In this document: positions 22,221 through 33,943 of the stretch, piece after piece
Position numbering within the stretch: the first letter of the stretch is position 1
Layout: the number at the start of each line of letters is the position of its first letter
Assembly (NCBI GenBank): GCA_950295325.1
Contig: OX485804.1
Location: 60,108,533 to 60,172,532 of the forward strand
DNA length: 64,000 bases
Source of the DNA: Polytrichum commune
Lineage: Eukaryota; Streptophyta; Polytrichopsida; Polytrichales; Polytrichaceae
Direction of reading: 5' to 3'
The notes under the pieces: model-generated
Database searches by the model: none
Seen by the model: the letters and a program-made list of their open reading frames with translations, nothing else
Told to the model about the DNA's origin: nothing
Translations under genes and position numbers: made by a program

Positions 22221-24102
22221 ACTTATGCCAACCAACTTTTCGTCTTGCAAAGGTGGAGGGAGAAATGAAATTTCTTCACTAATGCACAATTGGCTTTAGA
22301 AACTCAAACCCCTTAATGATTTAGACATGCCCAATATTGGGTGACTTCTATTTTCTATTTTTTAAAAACACTTCCATTCATGAAGCTTGAATCAACTGAA
22401 GAAATCCCTTGTTTTGAAACCATGGTGTAAAGTACCTACATGTTGCCCTTATTTGTAACTAGTTCGGGACCATTTCTATAAAAAAAATTCAGGTGCATTG
22501 CAAGTCAATCATGATTTCAAACACAACAGTGATTGGTTTAGTTCGTGTAAAAGTTTTTTTCAAACCTCGTGTGGCATTGAATAGGCACACAAAAATGACA
22601 TTTCAAACACACATGTATCTTGAGAGGGACTCCCATGCGACAAGATTGCTATATGAATCACGGAATATTGACATTGACTAGAGATCACAAGAACATATGA
22701 TTTCCAATTGCAAATTTCTCACCGACAATATTCCTTGGTCATAATCGACATGAGAATGTATTATTCGATTTGGTGATCCAACAACCGTATAGGTATGTGG
22801 AATTCAAAGTGTCCACCACATGGCCCCACTAAAATTGAATGAAATCGATTCTAAGGTCCAAGAAGCCAATAAACTCATAGGACTAGAAGTACACCAAGGT
22901 GAGTATAAAAAGAGCTAATATGAAAAGTGATGCCACATTAGAAGCATTTCATATATTTTTTTCATATCTTGGACTTGAATCCTAGTGTAAATCAATGTTA
23001 GACTAGTATATAGGTGAATGCGTGTAATCAATAATAAACACCAATAATGATATCAAAGAACCTACATGTGGGTATCAAAGTTATCATACCCATCAAATAT
23101 TGATATTTGGTGGGTATGTGAAGGTGAGAGAATCTTTGTATACGTAAGTTTATTGTTTGGGCCAATACTATCTTAAACTTTATTAATACAAAGGCAATTT
23201 AACCAAGGTATGATGGTTCTTGCATGGTATGTAGACCAAGGGTATTGAATACACATGTATTTCAAATGGTGTAACAAAAAATACCAATCCAACTTCGGTG
23301 TAAACTCCTTGGGCTCAACAATTTGCTCTTGCCTAATAGGATTGCTCTAATGGGAGCTTCTTTGGTCTTGGATTCCGATGTAAACCCACCCTAAGAGTAT
23401 TTTTCTTGAAAGCTTGAAACACGTAGGTGGCTGCACTCTTCTACAATCTTACTTAAAAGATAGACGATGCCAACTTCTAGTGTTGGCATTTAATGTTGCT
23501 TATAAAGTGCCATTGAATAAAATAAATTATTCTTTGAAATAAAGTAGCTCAATAAAATAATCATCATATGCATATATCGTTGTGTGGGCTTTCTCCCCCA
23601 TCCGTTCGCCACCACTCCTTGGACACATTCACCATCCTCAAAGTGAACAAGATACTGAAAAAATCCTTAGACGATTAGTCATACATTGGTGTTGCCATTG
23701 CTTGACGTGAATGAATAATGCATCTGCATTACGTTTTGGAGGTTAAGTGTGTGCTTGAGGGTTTCATCACACATTCAACATGAAAAGTAATGTTACGTTT
23801 CACTATATTGTGCACCACATTGAATCTTGACTTCATTGGGATTACATTAGAGACCAAAGTTCAAAATAATGAAGCCCACACTAAATTGAAGAAGAGGTTA
23901 TCATAGTTGATCATCATTGTTGGTATGGAAGGAGGATGGGTATGAAACTCCCCTCTACATATATGAGAGCTTCCTATTCCATCATCGATTAGTCCTTTAT
24001 CCTCTAAATCTACCACATATAGGTCCCCTATTGGTTTTACCCACTTGAGACCCATTGCCCATGTGAAACTACACTTTCATGTCATTAACCCTTAAAGGTT
24101 GG
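22221..24102. other. Intergenic sequence without identifiable features
   Basis: It may contain more of the decayed LINE near 22221-22450, but I see no motif. The rest holds no supported feature. Confidence 0.4.
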
Positions 24103-24124
24103 TATATATATATATATATATATA
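24103..24124. repeat. (TA)n microsatellite
   Basis: Eleven TA units in A/T-rich non-coding sequence. Confidence 0.95.
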
Positions 24125-24454
24125 ATTATTTTTGATTTTTGATTTGAAACATGTGAACAACTAAAAAACTGTTTGAACAAACATGGTTTTACCAAAAAAA
24201 AAATGTCACCCACATTATCAAATCCACAACCAGATGTACCTATTTTCATTTAATAAAATCGTGAATTGGGATGAAATTATTATGACAATTTTGGAAGAAT
24301 ACATGAACCTCCAAGTGTTACATTGTTTTTTTTGCTAATTAGTGTGGGTTACCATTTGGAGGTACGTATTGCTATAACTTCCTACTTTTTCTTTATTAAC
24401 TTAGTTTAATCATATTCTATGGTGTGCATATTAACTACACTAAATAAGATATTT

Positions 24455-24790
24455 AGTGTCATATGGTATTTATTGTCACTATTGTAACTTTTTGGATGAC
24501 ACTTCTTATGAATAAGTGAACAAATAATGTCATGGTTCATGGACAACCCTACCTTCTCTTGTCAACAACTAGTGATGACGTATTGCCATGGATGATTGAA
24601 ATTTGGATGAAAAATCATTTGGTAAGTGATAGTAATTACAACACCATAAACCTACAATCCCCCCCCCCCCCCAAAAAAAAAACATTACAAGGAATGGCAA
24701 ATAATGTTGGGTTCACACTTAGTGTTGGTGATGTTCTACTGCGGTTTACATTGAGTATTGAGCAAGACAATGAGAATTGGCGACACTAAA
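24455..24790 (+). repeat. Dispersed repeat 'GTGTCATATGG' family, copy 2
   Basis: Homologous to 11813-12060 and, in reverse orientation, to 57470-57625. It is preceded by CTACACTAAATA at about 24436 and followed by GACACTAAATATCATAG at about 24781, which may be decayed inverted ends. It contains a C14-A10 tract at 24659-24682 exactly where the 57.5-kb copy has ordinary sequence. No convincing product. Confidence 0.6.
24659..24682. repeat. C14A10 homopolymer pair
   Basis: Fourteen C followed directly by ten A, inside a dispersed repeat whose other copies lack it. This suggests local growth of the tract after insertion. Confidence 0.95.
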
Positions 24791-25803
24791 TATCATAGTA
24801 AGTGTACTTATGTTATTTGGATAATAAAAAGATGATACACTCAGTAAAATGTTATAGAAATGCGTAACTCCCAATAGAAACCCACACTAAACGATGTAGA
24901 TGAAATAGAGCACCCTCTACGAAACTCCATGCGAACAACATGGCATTTTCACATGAGAATAGTGTGTTTGTAGAAGGCTGGGTTGGGCTAGGTCTTTCTG
25001 GGCACTCCCTAGTTGACCTAACTTACGAGCCACATGAGCATGTCAGGCAATAAAGACATTTATCGAGGACTTAATGGTTGGGGCTTATTGCACTTTGCTT
25101 GCTGACATAGATTTTGTTTTTCATGCAATAGCAACTTTTCAATGCTCCAACCAACCACTGGACGACACGTGGCATTCTTACTCAGCAAAATCTAATTTCT
25201 CTTTTAATACTTGCCACCTACTAATAAAGTGGGATGCAAACAATGAATGAAAGCAAAGTGTGCAAACAACTATAAGGCCACGTGAGAAAGGATTGAGCCT
25301 TTCGAGCATGTCCATTTCTACCACCACATCTTCCTCCAACGTTATTGTAAGGTGGAAGGGTCTTAAATGGTTACTTTAGGACTAGCTTATTTATCTTGTA
25401 ACCAGCCCACACTAGGACCAATAGTTGATCCACGTTAGCGGGATAGTGTCCATCTTGATAGGAGTTTTATGACTTGTATGTAATGAAGCGAACGTACGAA
25501 ACTATAGTACATTACATGCACTGAGGTACATGTGAACATGATGGAAAATCCTTACGTATAACAATAGTTTTTTGGGAAAAAATACTTTCTCTATCAATAG
25601 GGACTCGTGATGCCGCAAAGGAGCAATGACTAGACCTGTTGTAGGCATGGCCTTAGACTATGAAAACATGCTATTGATACAAAATAGTTAGCAAACCCAA
25701 TTTGAAGTCATAGTCATTTTCCTTGTAATAATCGGGACTCGTATGAATGTCCTATTGATTGTCAAAGTGAAGATTCTTTTGCTCACTAAGTGGTCATTAA
25801 GGT
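24791..25803. other. Intergenic sequence
   Basis: No gene or defined element. A CCACCACATCTTCCTCCAAC word near 25321 is repeated in varied form at about 26025 and 26270. Confidence 0.35.
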
Positions 25804-25970
25804 CTCCCCCCATTTTGTTGAATATTGAGCCTATGATGGTTATCATATTTTGAGCACATAATCCAAAATCCTTTTATAATACATGTGTTTTTGGTATCCG
25901 TTATTGGAGCCACACCAAACCATGTATCACTCATATACATGTGTCCCAATAAGAAAAGTAACCGAACAAG
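25804..25970 (+). repeat. Dispersed repeat, copy 2 (partner at 477-645)
   Basis: Same orientation and order of blocks as the copy at 477-645. The alignment fades after AAGTAACCGAA. Short overlapping frames here are not coding. Confidence 0.6.
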
Positions 25971-26009
25971 GGTTGTCTACCCCACTAAAAGCGGAGTCAA
26001 AACAATCGT

Positions 26010-26560
26010 CGGCACATCCTATAACATCTCCCTCCACATTGGTCAATGTAGATTTAGGAGGACCAAAATAGGTGTATGAATATAGAGGATCTTTTACCCT
26101 AGTCAAACCTTTTTTTCCATCCTCCAAAGTGTTCTCTTCAAAACACTTCATGCTTTGATTTCACCTTCGCATGATTACTTTATTGATATAAACACATTGT
26201 TGTTTTACACACGTGGGTATTTGATATTATGAGTAGAAAGTAGCTATAGAACATCTTTCCACATTGCCACCACATCTCCCTCCAACACTATTGTAAAGGA
26301 AGTAGAAGCTTAACAATCACCACCGCATCCCATCACACCTCCCTCTACATTGATAAATGTAGATTTAGAAGCACCAAAATGCTAAGAATACTCAATTTTG
26401 TATGTAACAATGTATTGGCTCCTCTATCTTGGTCAAACCTATTCAATCCTAGAAATATACATCCTCTCGTAACAATTTATGCTTTATATTAAACCTTACG
26501 TGGTCACTTTTATTGATATTAACACATGCCCATTATTGTTGTACACATTGTGAGATTAAA
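26010..26560 (+). repeat. Diverged direct duplication, unit about 310 bp
   Basis: 26010-26230 and 26320-26560 share CTCCCTC(C/T)ACATTG, AATGTAGATTTAG, GCACCAAAAT or GGACCAAAAT, GGTCAAACCT or AGTCAAACCT, TTTATTGATAT, AACACAT and TTGTT.TACACA in the same order. It is an old tandem-like duplication. No coding sequence or termini. Confidence 0.55.
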
Positions 26561-27120
26561 ATATCATGTGTAGGTTAGGAATTGGTATTGCAGCAACGAA
26601 GCCTTAGACACTATGGTCTTAAGATCTCTCTATGTAACAATTCCACATGTTCCTCAATTGCCACTTCGAGATGTGATGACAACATTGAAGATGCCCTTTA
26701 CCCTGAAACCCTAAAGGATCATGAGGCCATATTCTATTGTTGAGACATTTTTGAGGAGGGCCAATAAATTGTGGTTTAGGTCAAATTGATTGTGGTGAAA
26801 TGTGGGGGTTCAATATCACAAAGGTTAACCTTGTGCCAAGAATTAGTGATTTAAGGGTTTTATTAAGTATTTTCAATGGGGAAAAAATAGCATGACATCT
26901 TGGAATTTTGCCATGGGGCATGCTTGGAGGCTAGTGGATGGGCCACTAGAGTGCACAGAGTGAAACACGTTGGGTAGTGGATGTGGGATGGGGTAGGCTT
27001 CCCACCAATCCGCCCGTCCAGGCCCCCTATCGACGTTAGAGTTGTGTTCAAAACCATTATCCAAGGCAATTCATGCCCCCGAAGTCGTCAACATAGTCGT
27101 TGCAGCCAAAAAAACGTCCA

Positions 27121-27747
27121 CCGTAGCACCATAGTTGGTTCGTGCACCTCAAAACAAATATTTATTTATTTATTAAAGAATAAGGTTCATCAACTAGAAA
27201 TAAAATTATGAAAATTCGTCAGTCATGTGATTTTTAAATATTTAATTCGTTTTTTTGGTAAGGTCCAACAGTACTGGAAGTAAGTTGTTGTTTTTTTCAT
27301 TCATTTGTAGCGGCTTCTTGGCCTTAAACCTAAGTATCCATCTTAACCTTACTTAGTATGGCTCTTGTTTGCCTTTGCACAATGTAAGTGTTAGGTCTTT
27401 TGTATGTATTTGCACTTTGACATGTGTGAGAAGAGTGTTAGAAATGGCACCAAAATAATGACGGGTTGATTTTGCTTTTATCCCTATTAGCAAGGAGGAG
27501 AGGGAGATGGATATAGAAAGAGAGTTTGTTGCTTTGAGTGAGTAGGGCGCCGAGCCATTAACGCATTAGCATGCATCTTCTTAGGGCGCGTTGACGTGGT
27601 TGGAGCTTAGAAGAGTCCAAATTTTCCATTAATTAGTTTTTCTCCTAATATATGTTTTCACTTATTCATTTGATTGGGTTCGTAAATTATTTTTTTTGGT
27701 TTTTAATTTGGGAATTATTTTTGCACGAACTAGCTATGGTGCTACGG
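27121..27747. mobile_element. Possible TIR element, about 630 bp
   Basis: The left arm 27121-27146 (CCGTAGCACCATAG then TTGGTTCGTGCA) is matched by the reverse complement of 27722-27747 with about 2 of 26 differences. The interior is A/T-rich and non-coding. No flanking target duplication is apparent, so the superfamily is unknown. The right arm borders a coding-like relic. Confidence 0.55.
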
Positions 27748-27759
27748 TATCAAAATTGC

Positions 27760-28440
27760 AATGCCACAAATTGGAGAATCTCAACACACAACTTGTGAAC
27801 AACAAGCCAATCACCCATCCCAAGTGTGTGGCTGAAGCAAGGGAGATTATCTGCTCCAAATGTGGGCAATAGGTTGCCAATGTCGGACCATAACTTGGAC
27901 CTCAACAAGCCCTAGACATGCTCAAGAATGAAGACTACAACAATGCATAGTCCCTTGCGCCACCCCCCCCCCCCCCCGCCCCCCAAATTTGCCAAGGGCA
28001 TACCAACATTTGTCAACTCAAAGATACCACCTCCTTTGAGCTATGCGATGGCAACACATGTGGGGCTTAGTGTCAATGGAATCAAGAGCATGACGCATGG
28101 AGATTGGGAGCCCTTCACATCAAGGATCCACCAATAAATACACGAGCGCCCTTGGACACAACAACATACAAAGGATTATAAAAGAACACGAACCTACGTA
28201 CTAGGATCGATTTGCTTCCAAATTTCTCAGTTCTTGTAAAAGTAGATGCATAAATCTACAATAGCAAGAACACCTCTGAGATGCAGTAGGGGGTTGACGT
28301 GTTGGGAACAACGTTGAGCATGAATTTATGCTCGAACACTCAAATATATGAATACAAAATTCTACTAGAAACTGGATTTAATGCGAACATGAATGCGAAC
28401 CATGTGCTATGCATATTGGAATCAAAGGGGGGGGGGGGGG
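27760..28440 (+). pseudogene. Unidentified decayed coding region
   Basis: The plus strand shows long stretches of protein-like sequence, e.g. THPKCVAEAREIICSKCGQ early, RTRIDLLPNFSVLVKVDA in the middle, and YEYKILLETGFNANMNANH near the end, broken by several stops and frame changes. It contains a C15 run at 27963 and is followed by a G15 run at 28427. I do not recognise the family. A mobile-element protein is the likeliest source. Confidence 0.35.
27963..27984. repeat. C15-G-C6 tract
   Basis: Fifteen C, one G, then six C, inside the coding-like relic. It produces a false polyproline frame. Confidence 0.95.
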
Positions 28441-28441
28441 G
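28427..28441. repeat. Poly-G run, 15 nt
   Basis: Fifteen uninterrupted G, the joint longest homopolymer of this type in the window, about 450 bp from a C15 run on the same strand. The two could in principle pair. Confidence 0.95.
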
Positions 28442-30262
28442 ACGAGGAAATGGATTTAGATCTTTTTGATGAGGAAGAGTTTGTTCTAATACAACCGATG
28501 CAAATGCATGATGCATGTAGGTCACCGGGTGTTTTCTCGAAGGCGACATAACTTGGAAGGAACATGATCAAATGTTGTTCACACAAAAACAGAAGATGTT
28601 ACAAAACACCCAAAAACTACATCCATATATTAAGATCTAAATCCAACGTTCTAACATGACATAAATCCATGTATAAGATTATGATTGTCAATATCCATAA
28701 AACACATCACATCAAAATAATAATATAATGAGAACATGTCTCATGCCTCAAACTAACCTATATCAATTTCAATTTGAAAGATTGACAAAAACATATAACC
28801 ATATGGTGGCTACAAATGCTTTGTATTGCATAATGACCTTCCTTTTGGCAAACCATAATTCACAAGCTCCTCTACCGCTGCTTTGGAGTAGAAATTGGAT
28901 GAAGTTACGGTGACGCCAATGGAGATGGGTAAACATAACATATATAACATCCTCACGCCTTCTATAATTTGAATGCTTGACCGATCAAAGCAATACCAAT
29001 ATATATATATATATACATCACTTATTAAGTGAGTGGCCCGCCTGCCGTCGGTGATTTTTTAGTGAAGGTGCAGATGATCTTACTTAAGGTTAATTACCTT
29101 ACATTGAGAATCCCCATATGAATGTGGTCTAGGGATTGGGAAGTGGTCAGAAGATGCCTGATCTTGTAACTTAATCCTCAGCCATGGTCAGGGAGCTTCG
29201 ATTGGCGTCCCTAAAGTGCCTAATTCACCCTCTTTGTGTTTTGACTTTCCCTCAATATGCAAGTACATGCATCAGTTGCACCATGCGCTCACTTCACATA
29301 CACCTTTAAAAAAATTAAAATAAAACACATTACTTTAATAGTGATTGGGTTTGGGGGGGGGGGGTGGTGGCAATCTCACATTTTGAAATGAATTTAATCT
29401 AAATTTTAAGATAGAAGGCCAATCGGAATTGAAGAACATCATAATGTGTCTATTTTGAGGAAAGGTAGGCACCTTGAGCGCGAAACACTGCCATGTAAAG
29501 GAACTGAGGACATCCAGCATGGACCACCCACCATACCACCAATCAAGGACGATCTTGAAATTATCACAATTTTTTTTTCCTATGATGTTTTTGATTACAA
29601 ATGATCTTGAGATCATAACATTATTCAACTACTAAGAGTTTGTTTTTCATGTACATTGGTACACAAAGTCACCCGAGTTTTTTAGCATGAATCTACCAAT
29701 GTAGTGCTATGATGTGAGAAATAAATTAAATATGGTTATGAATAGAATTGGGTTTACTCCCGACCTCACCCATTGTACATACATACCTGATCGAATGATG
29801 TTATGATTGTCACGTCTACACTCGATATCTCTAGCTTCCCGCATTTCATAAAAAACCTCCATACGGGTTTTGGTCGAGACAACACTAATTCTAACAAATT
29901 TGAACAACTCTAGCCCAAGCCATCTTGACATACGTAATGAGCGAACAGGAACAGTGCACAACCATAGTTGCTGCTATAATGGATATTCTATTAATTAATC
30001 AATTGCTTATGCAGACCAGTTGAGCAAACAAACATGACAAATTACATGTCACCCGAGGCTAGATAAACAAACAACTCTATTTATGTGCATGTAAATACAA
30101 TAAGACTTCAGAAACCCTCTTTCACTAGCAACACCCGCACGTTCGTCCTCCTGCAACCAAATATACTGAACTTAGCGAGAGGTCGGAATCCCTTATACCG
30201 TCACCACTAACGTATTGATTCTCCTCACTAAGTGTGCAATTAATCGGCCTTTCCTCGGATCT
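28442..30262. other. Intergenic sequence
   Basis: No gene or paired termini. It holds a short TA repeat near 29000 and a G12 run at 29353-29364. Frames near 29335-29628 and 29707-29961 (minus) are open but carry no recognisable domain. Confidence 0.35.
29353..29364. repeat. Poly-G run, 12 nt
   Basis: Twelve G followed by TGGTGG in non-coding sequence. Confidence 0.95.
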
Positions 30263-30531
30263 GTCTAAAAACCCCCCATCGAGCGTGGCTCGGAGGCCAG
30301 GTTCGGGAGGGGGTGGCAGGGTTGGGATAAAACATGCCCCCTATTTTTTTTAATTGGGTGGGGCCTTACTTGATCTCATAGGGGGCTTCCTAGAGTAATT
30401 TGGGGCCACCGGACCCAAATTTAGCAAAAAAAAACCAAAAAAAGTCCCCAAGAGGCCAAAACGGGGAGGGCCAGAAAAATGAACCCCACCGAACCTGGCC
30501 TCCAAGCCACACTCGATGGGGGTATTTAGAC
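30263..30531. mobile_element. GC-rich TIR element (MITE), 269 bp, with about 43-bp inverted ends
   Basis: The left arm 30263-30306 and right arm 30489-30531 are near-perfect inverted repeats. Both carry GTCTAAA, CCCCCATCGAG, GTGGCT, GGAGGCCAGGTTCGG in that order, with about four differences. The interior has GGGG/CCCC blocks and an A9 run. The TIR is much more GC-rich than the surroundings. No clear target duplication. It forms the 3' part of a minus-strand frame that otherwise belongs to a coding-like relic, so it probably inserted there. Confidence 0.75.
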
Positions 30532-30539
30532 CCACCCCC

Positions 30540-31253
30540 TTTCCTCCCTTCATGCTCATGCGCCATGGTTTGGGAGTTAAAATATCTCATCCTTGCAACC
30601 TTTGCCACCGTATCAAAGAAAACGTTGTAGATGTCTTTCATGCTGATTTCATTTGGATACATCATAATTTTCCATATGCAGGTCACACACCTCACATCCA
30701 TCTCTGCAGCCCTCAATGGTATCACCCATGTCGGATTGGGGTAAAATTGACCACCCTTGCACATGTGATACAAAGTCTTGGCAAGAGTGGCCCCCAAATG
30801 CTTCATCATACAAAACTGGCCCCATTTATGAACCCTTTGCAGAACGTTGCTATGAGATAGACTCACACAACTGTTCAACCCAACCTTGTTGAGTTTTACA
30901 TACTCCAAACTTGTTGTCGTTCATGTCCTTGGCCAACACACAAACTCGAAATGAGCCTCACCATTGTCCTTCATGCAATACATGAGCATGCCCGTGCAGG
31001 TGTGTAAACCCTCGTCCTTCAATTTTCTTGCATGACACGACATGATCCGTAGGAGGACTCGCATCCCAACCCAAACAAACTTTTATTTTCTTGGTCAACA
31101 CCAAAAAACTACTAAAATTCCCATTCACTGCCATTTGGAAACGCATGTGGATCAATGCGCCTCCTCTCTCCACCGAGCACAACCCTGAAATGCATTCCTC
31201 CTCTATAAAATGCCTCAAATTCTTAAGAAACACAATATCGACATCAACACCCT
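30540..31253 (-). pseudogene. Unidentified decayed coding region
   Basis: Two minus-strand frames follow each other. 31233-30958 contains RHFIEEECISGLCSVERGG and KIKVCLGWDASPPTDHVVS; 30908 downward contains HKWGQFCMMKHLGATLAKT and EISMKDIYNVFFDTVAKVA. The frames are long for this A/T-rich DNA and have a balanced composition, so they look like the remains of one protein gene with at least one frame change. The 3' end runs into the GC-rich TIR element. I do not recognise the domain and assign no function. Confidence 0.4.
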
Positions 31254-31699
31254 CCCCACATCGGTCGTAACAGAAGCTTTGAAGTACTTGAGTCTAACAC
31301 AAGTCTACTCTACTGCTTGGAGCAGGTAAGATCCCACATCCTTGGAGCCATCAAGAAGAGCGAAGAAAACAACAAAGTCACAGAGGAATGACTAGATCAT
31401 TTGAGACACACACAAACATAGAGATCAAAGCAACATGGAGTATTGTGACCACGACTACGTTCATGTAGAAAACATCATATTCCATTTGGGCATGCATAGC
31501 CAAGTCCCTTGGCACATTCAACTTTTCAATCCCGTTAGGCAAGTTGCCAGTTCTATTGTTTGCTTGTTGAAAACCACCAGTTCCACCATTTGCCTAGTCA
31601 CGTGCTCGGACGCCCACTTGGCTTTACTTCTCACCTAGATTCCTCCACCCCCAATTCCATTGAATAAAGTTCATATATTGAGCTACCTCATTCAACATA

Positions 31700-32150
31700 C
31701 TTAACCTTAGACTTGGGAAGCCATTAAATTTGGTAAAACACCTTGTCATTCCATTTGATCCAATTTATCCAAACCACGGAGAACATGCCAAAATGTAATC
31801 ATCAATTTCATGGTACTGAGTTTACACAAGATCACCACATTCTAAATTCTATTGTTGATTGAAAAAACGAAGGGTGGTCTCAATTCACTTTACGCTAGGT
31901 CACCATAATTAAGTTTTATAAAGTTGGAGAATGAATGAGAAGGTGATATGGAATCCTACATGTCTTGGTATGAGTAATATTTGGTGGTCATTTGAATTTT
32001 ACCCCAACTACCCAAATAGGATGTCTCAACATGATATGAGGATGTCATCCACTTTACATTATTTCCCGCGACTAATGCTTTGACATTGTGATGCAAGTTT
32101 CTCTTTGCTATGGTTTCGGACCATGAGCCATGACTATGATGAAACCTCAA
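31700..32150 (-). pseudogene. Possible second LINE zf-RVT tail
   Basis: The minus strand contains WINWIKWNDKVF and, in another frame about 70 bp on, LNEVAQYMNFIQWNWGW. These resemble the W..W..RND..F and AW..L.DY.R..W followers of zf-RVT seen at 21.7-22.0 kb. The zinc-finger itself is not clear. It is broken by several stops. The call is tentative. Confidence 0.35.
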
Positions 32151-32159
32151 CCGTTTTCT

Positions 32160-33389
32160 CTAATGGCACTTGGTCATTGGTGCAAAAACTCCCTTAGTCA
32201 TGGTACCTAAATTCTCCCAAAACACATTTGGCTCCATTCCCATTGCCTACCTTAATCCAAGTAAATTCCAAGCCTAAATCTAAATAAAATCAGAAGGTGT
32301 GATGGCAACTCAAGGAGGCAAAGCTCCCTCAAACAACACATCAACTCTTGAATCTTCAACCAGATAATAAATTTTATTATTTGACATTTTGTTGGGGTAA
32401 GGTATCAACTGCAATATCTTGAAAATACAAATCCGTGGAGTCCAATCTCACTTTCTAGGTCCAAGGGATTGAGGATTAAATATCATATATTGAAATAAAA
32501 TACCTTTAGTTTGTGAATGCCCACTACACGCAAATGGCTAAGATTAAGGAGGTAGCACGGGTCGCAATAGTCGGACCTTGAAAAACTATACAACATGATA
32601 TATTTGTTTGAAGAAGTGAGCAAGTGTTGAAAAATATATCATCATTGAAGTAACTGGAAATCTTTTGAAAAGTAGGTTTTGGTGTTGAGTAAGGTAGTTT
32701 GGGCTTAAGTGGCTCATTTTCCTAATTGGAACCCTATTTTTTTTTCTTCTAGTTGTAAGTGGTTCAAGAATATTCCTAAAGGGTCAGTTGCCTGCCAAAA
32801 ATTGACATTTCTCCTAACATGTCCAAAAGAAAAAAATAAAGTGGTCCATATTAGATCAGTGGCTACCTACGTTCAACTACTTTTGTTGTTGACGACGCCT
32901 CCACCTTGAATCACATTGTGGTGGTCTTTGAGCAAGGATTAGGAGCAAAGGGAGCCATATTTGAAAGGCGATCGAGCCATTAGGAGATTGGCACAATTGC
33001 ATGAGTATGGCACCTCACCTCACCTCACCTCCTCATGATCTATGGCACCTTAGCCATACAAACATGCGTACCAAAGCTTCAAAATTGCACAAATTCACAC
33101 TTCTTTTCTTAGCGGCAAGTGCCACATTAGAGATTTCGGAGGCAATCTAGGGTAGTTACGGTTAAGTTTAGATGGCACAATGGTGGTTACTACCTTACAT
33201 GGAGGAGGAGGAACATGTTTTCTAATACCCATACCCTTGCAATTAATCCGAGCTAACCTTATGAAGACGCTCAATTTACGTGCTATTGAGGTCGAGCTCA
33301 ATGTGTTCAGCTCTTAATTTGTAGGAGTCTTTGGGGATGAGACCGTTGACGTTGATTAATGCAGTGTACACAATATCCCCGTTGACAAA
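32160..33389. other. Intergenic sequence
   Basis: 32695-32790 (GGCTTAAGTGGCTCATTTTCC, split as GGCTTAAGTGG and CTCATTTTCC) matches the start of the 52.06-kb repeat. A run of four CTCAC units lies near 33010-33030. No gene. Confidence 0.4.
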
Positions 33390-33943
33390 GGGCCACTTCA
33401 CACACAAAACTGAAGGCCCGTGGCCATTGCAATCTAAGAGCTCTCATTGGTCAAAAGGGTGGAGACCATCCAAGTTTATCCTACACACGATATTTGAAGG
33501 CCTAAAGATCTAAGAAGACTTCATGGACAAAAAGTCTACATGGAGTCCTACATGGAGTCCTACATGGCGGACTATGGTTAAGGTTTCGTGGTCGGTCTCC
33601 CGGAATTTTCGTTAGGCCCACCTCTTTGAGGTGGGCTTGACGCAAATTCTGGTAGACCGTGACTTTTAAAAAAATAAAAATTCCAACATGATAGATTTCA
33701 GGACGAACAAACACCACCAAACGATTCTCTTAAATTGATAGAGTTGAAGACATGTTATATGAAACCAAATCCTCCCCTTTTTTCACGCCAACAAAATATG
33801 TAATGGTACCGCAACATGGTCCATTCTCACTTCACACTTTGCTTGAGGGCCCGTGGCTACATGAAACGGCTTTTCCAATACCCATGGTACGGCCTTTGAA
33901 TGAGAGTCAAGGGTCCTCACCATTAAGTGGCCCTGAGAATGAC
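33390..33943. mobile_element. Diverged third copy of the 17.9-kb Harbinger-like MITE
   Basis: It starts GGGCCACTTCACACAC and ends near AAGTGGCCC (about 33935). The interior shares CTCTCATTGGTCAAAAGGG, TCTACATGGAGT, GGTCTCCCGG and the TTCACACTTTGCTTGAGGG block with the 17.9- and 57-kb copies. A 12-bp motif CTACATGGAGTC is tandemly repeated near 33537-33565. The region 33680-33800 does not align. Flanking duplications are unclear. Confidence 0.5.

Noticed and set aside
33011-33031. CTCAC repeat as a possible CRISPR-like or satellite array
   Set aside because: Only four 5-bp units without spacers; a simple repeat.
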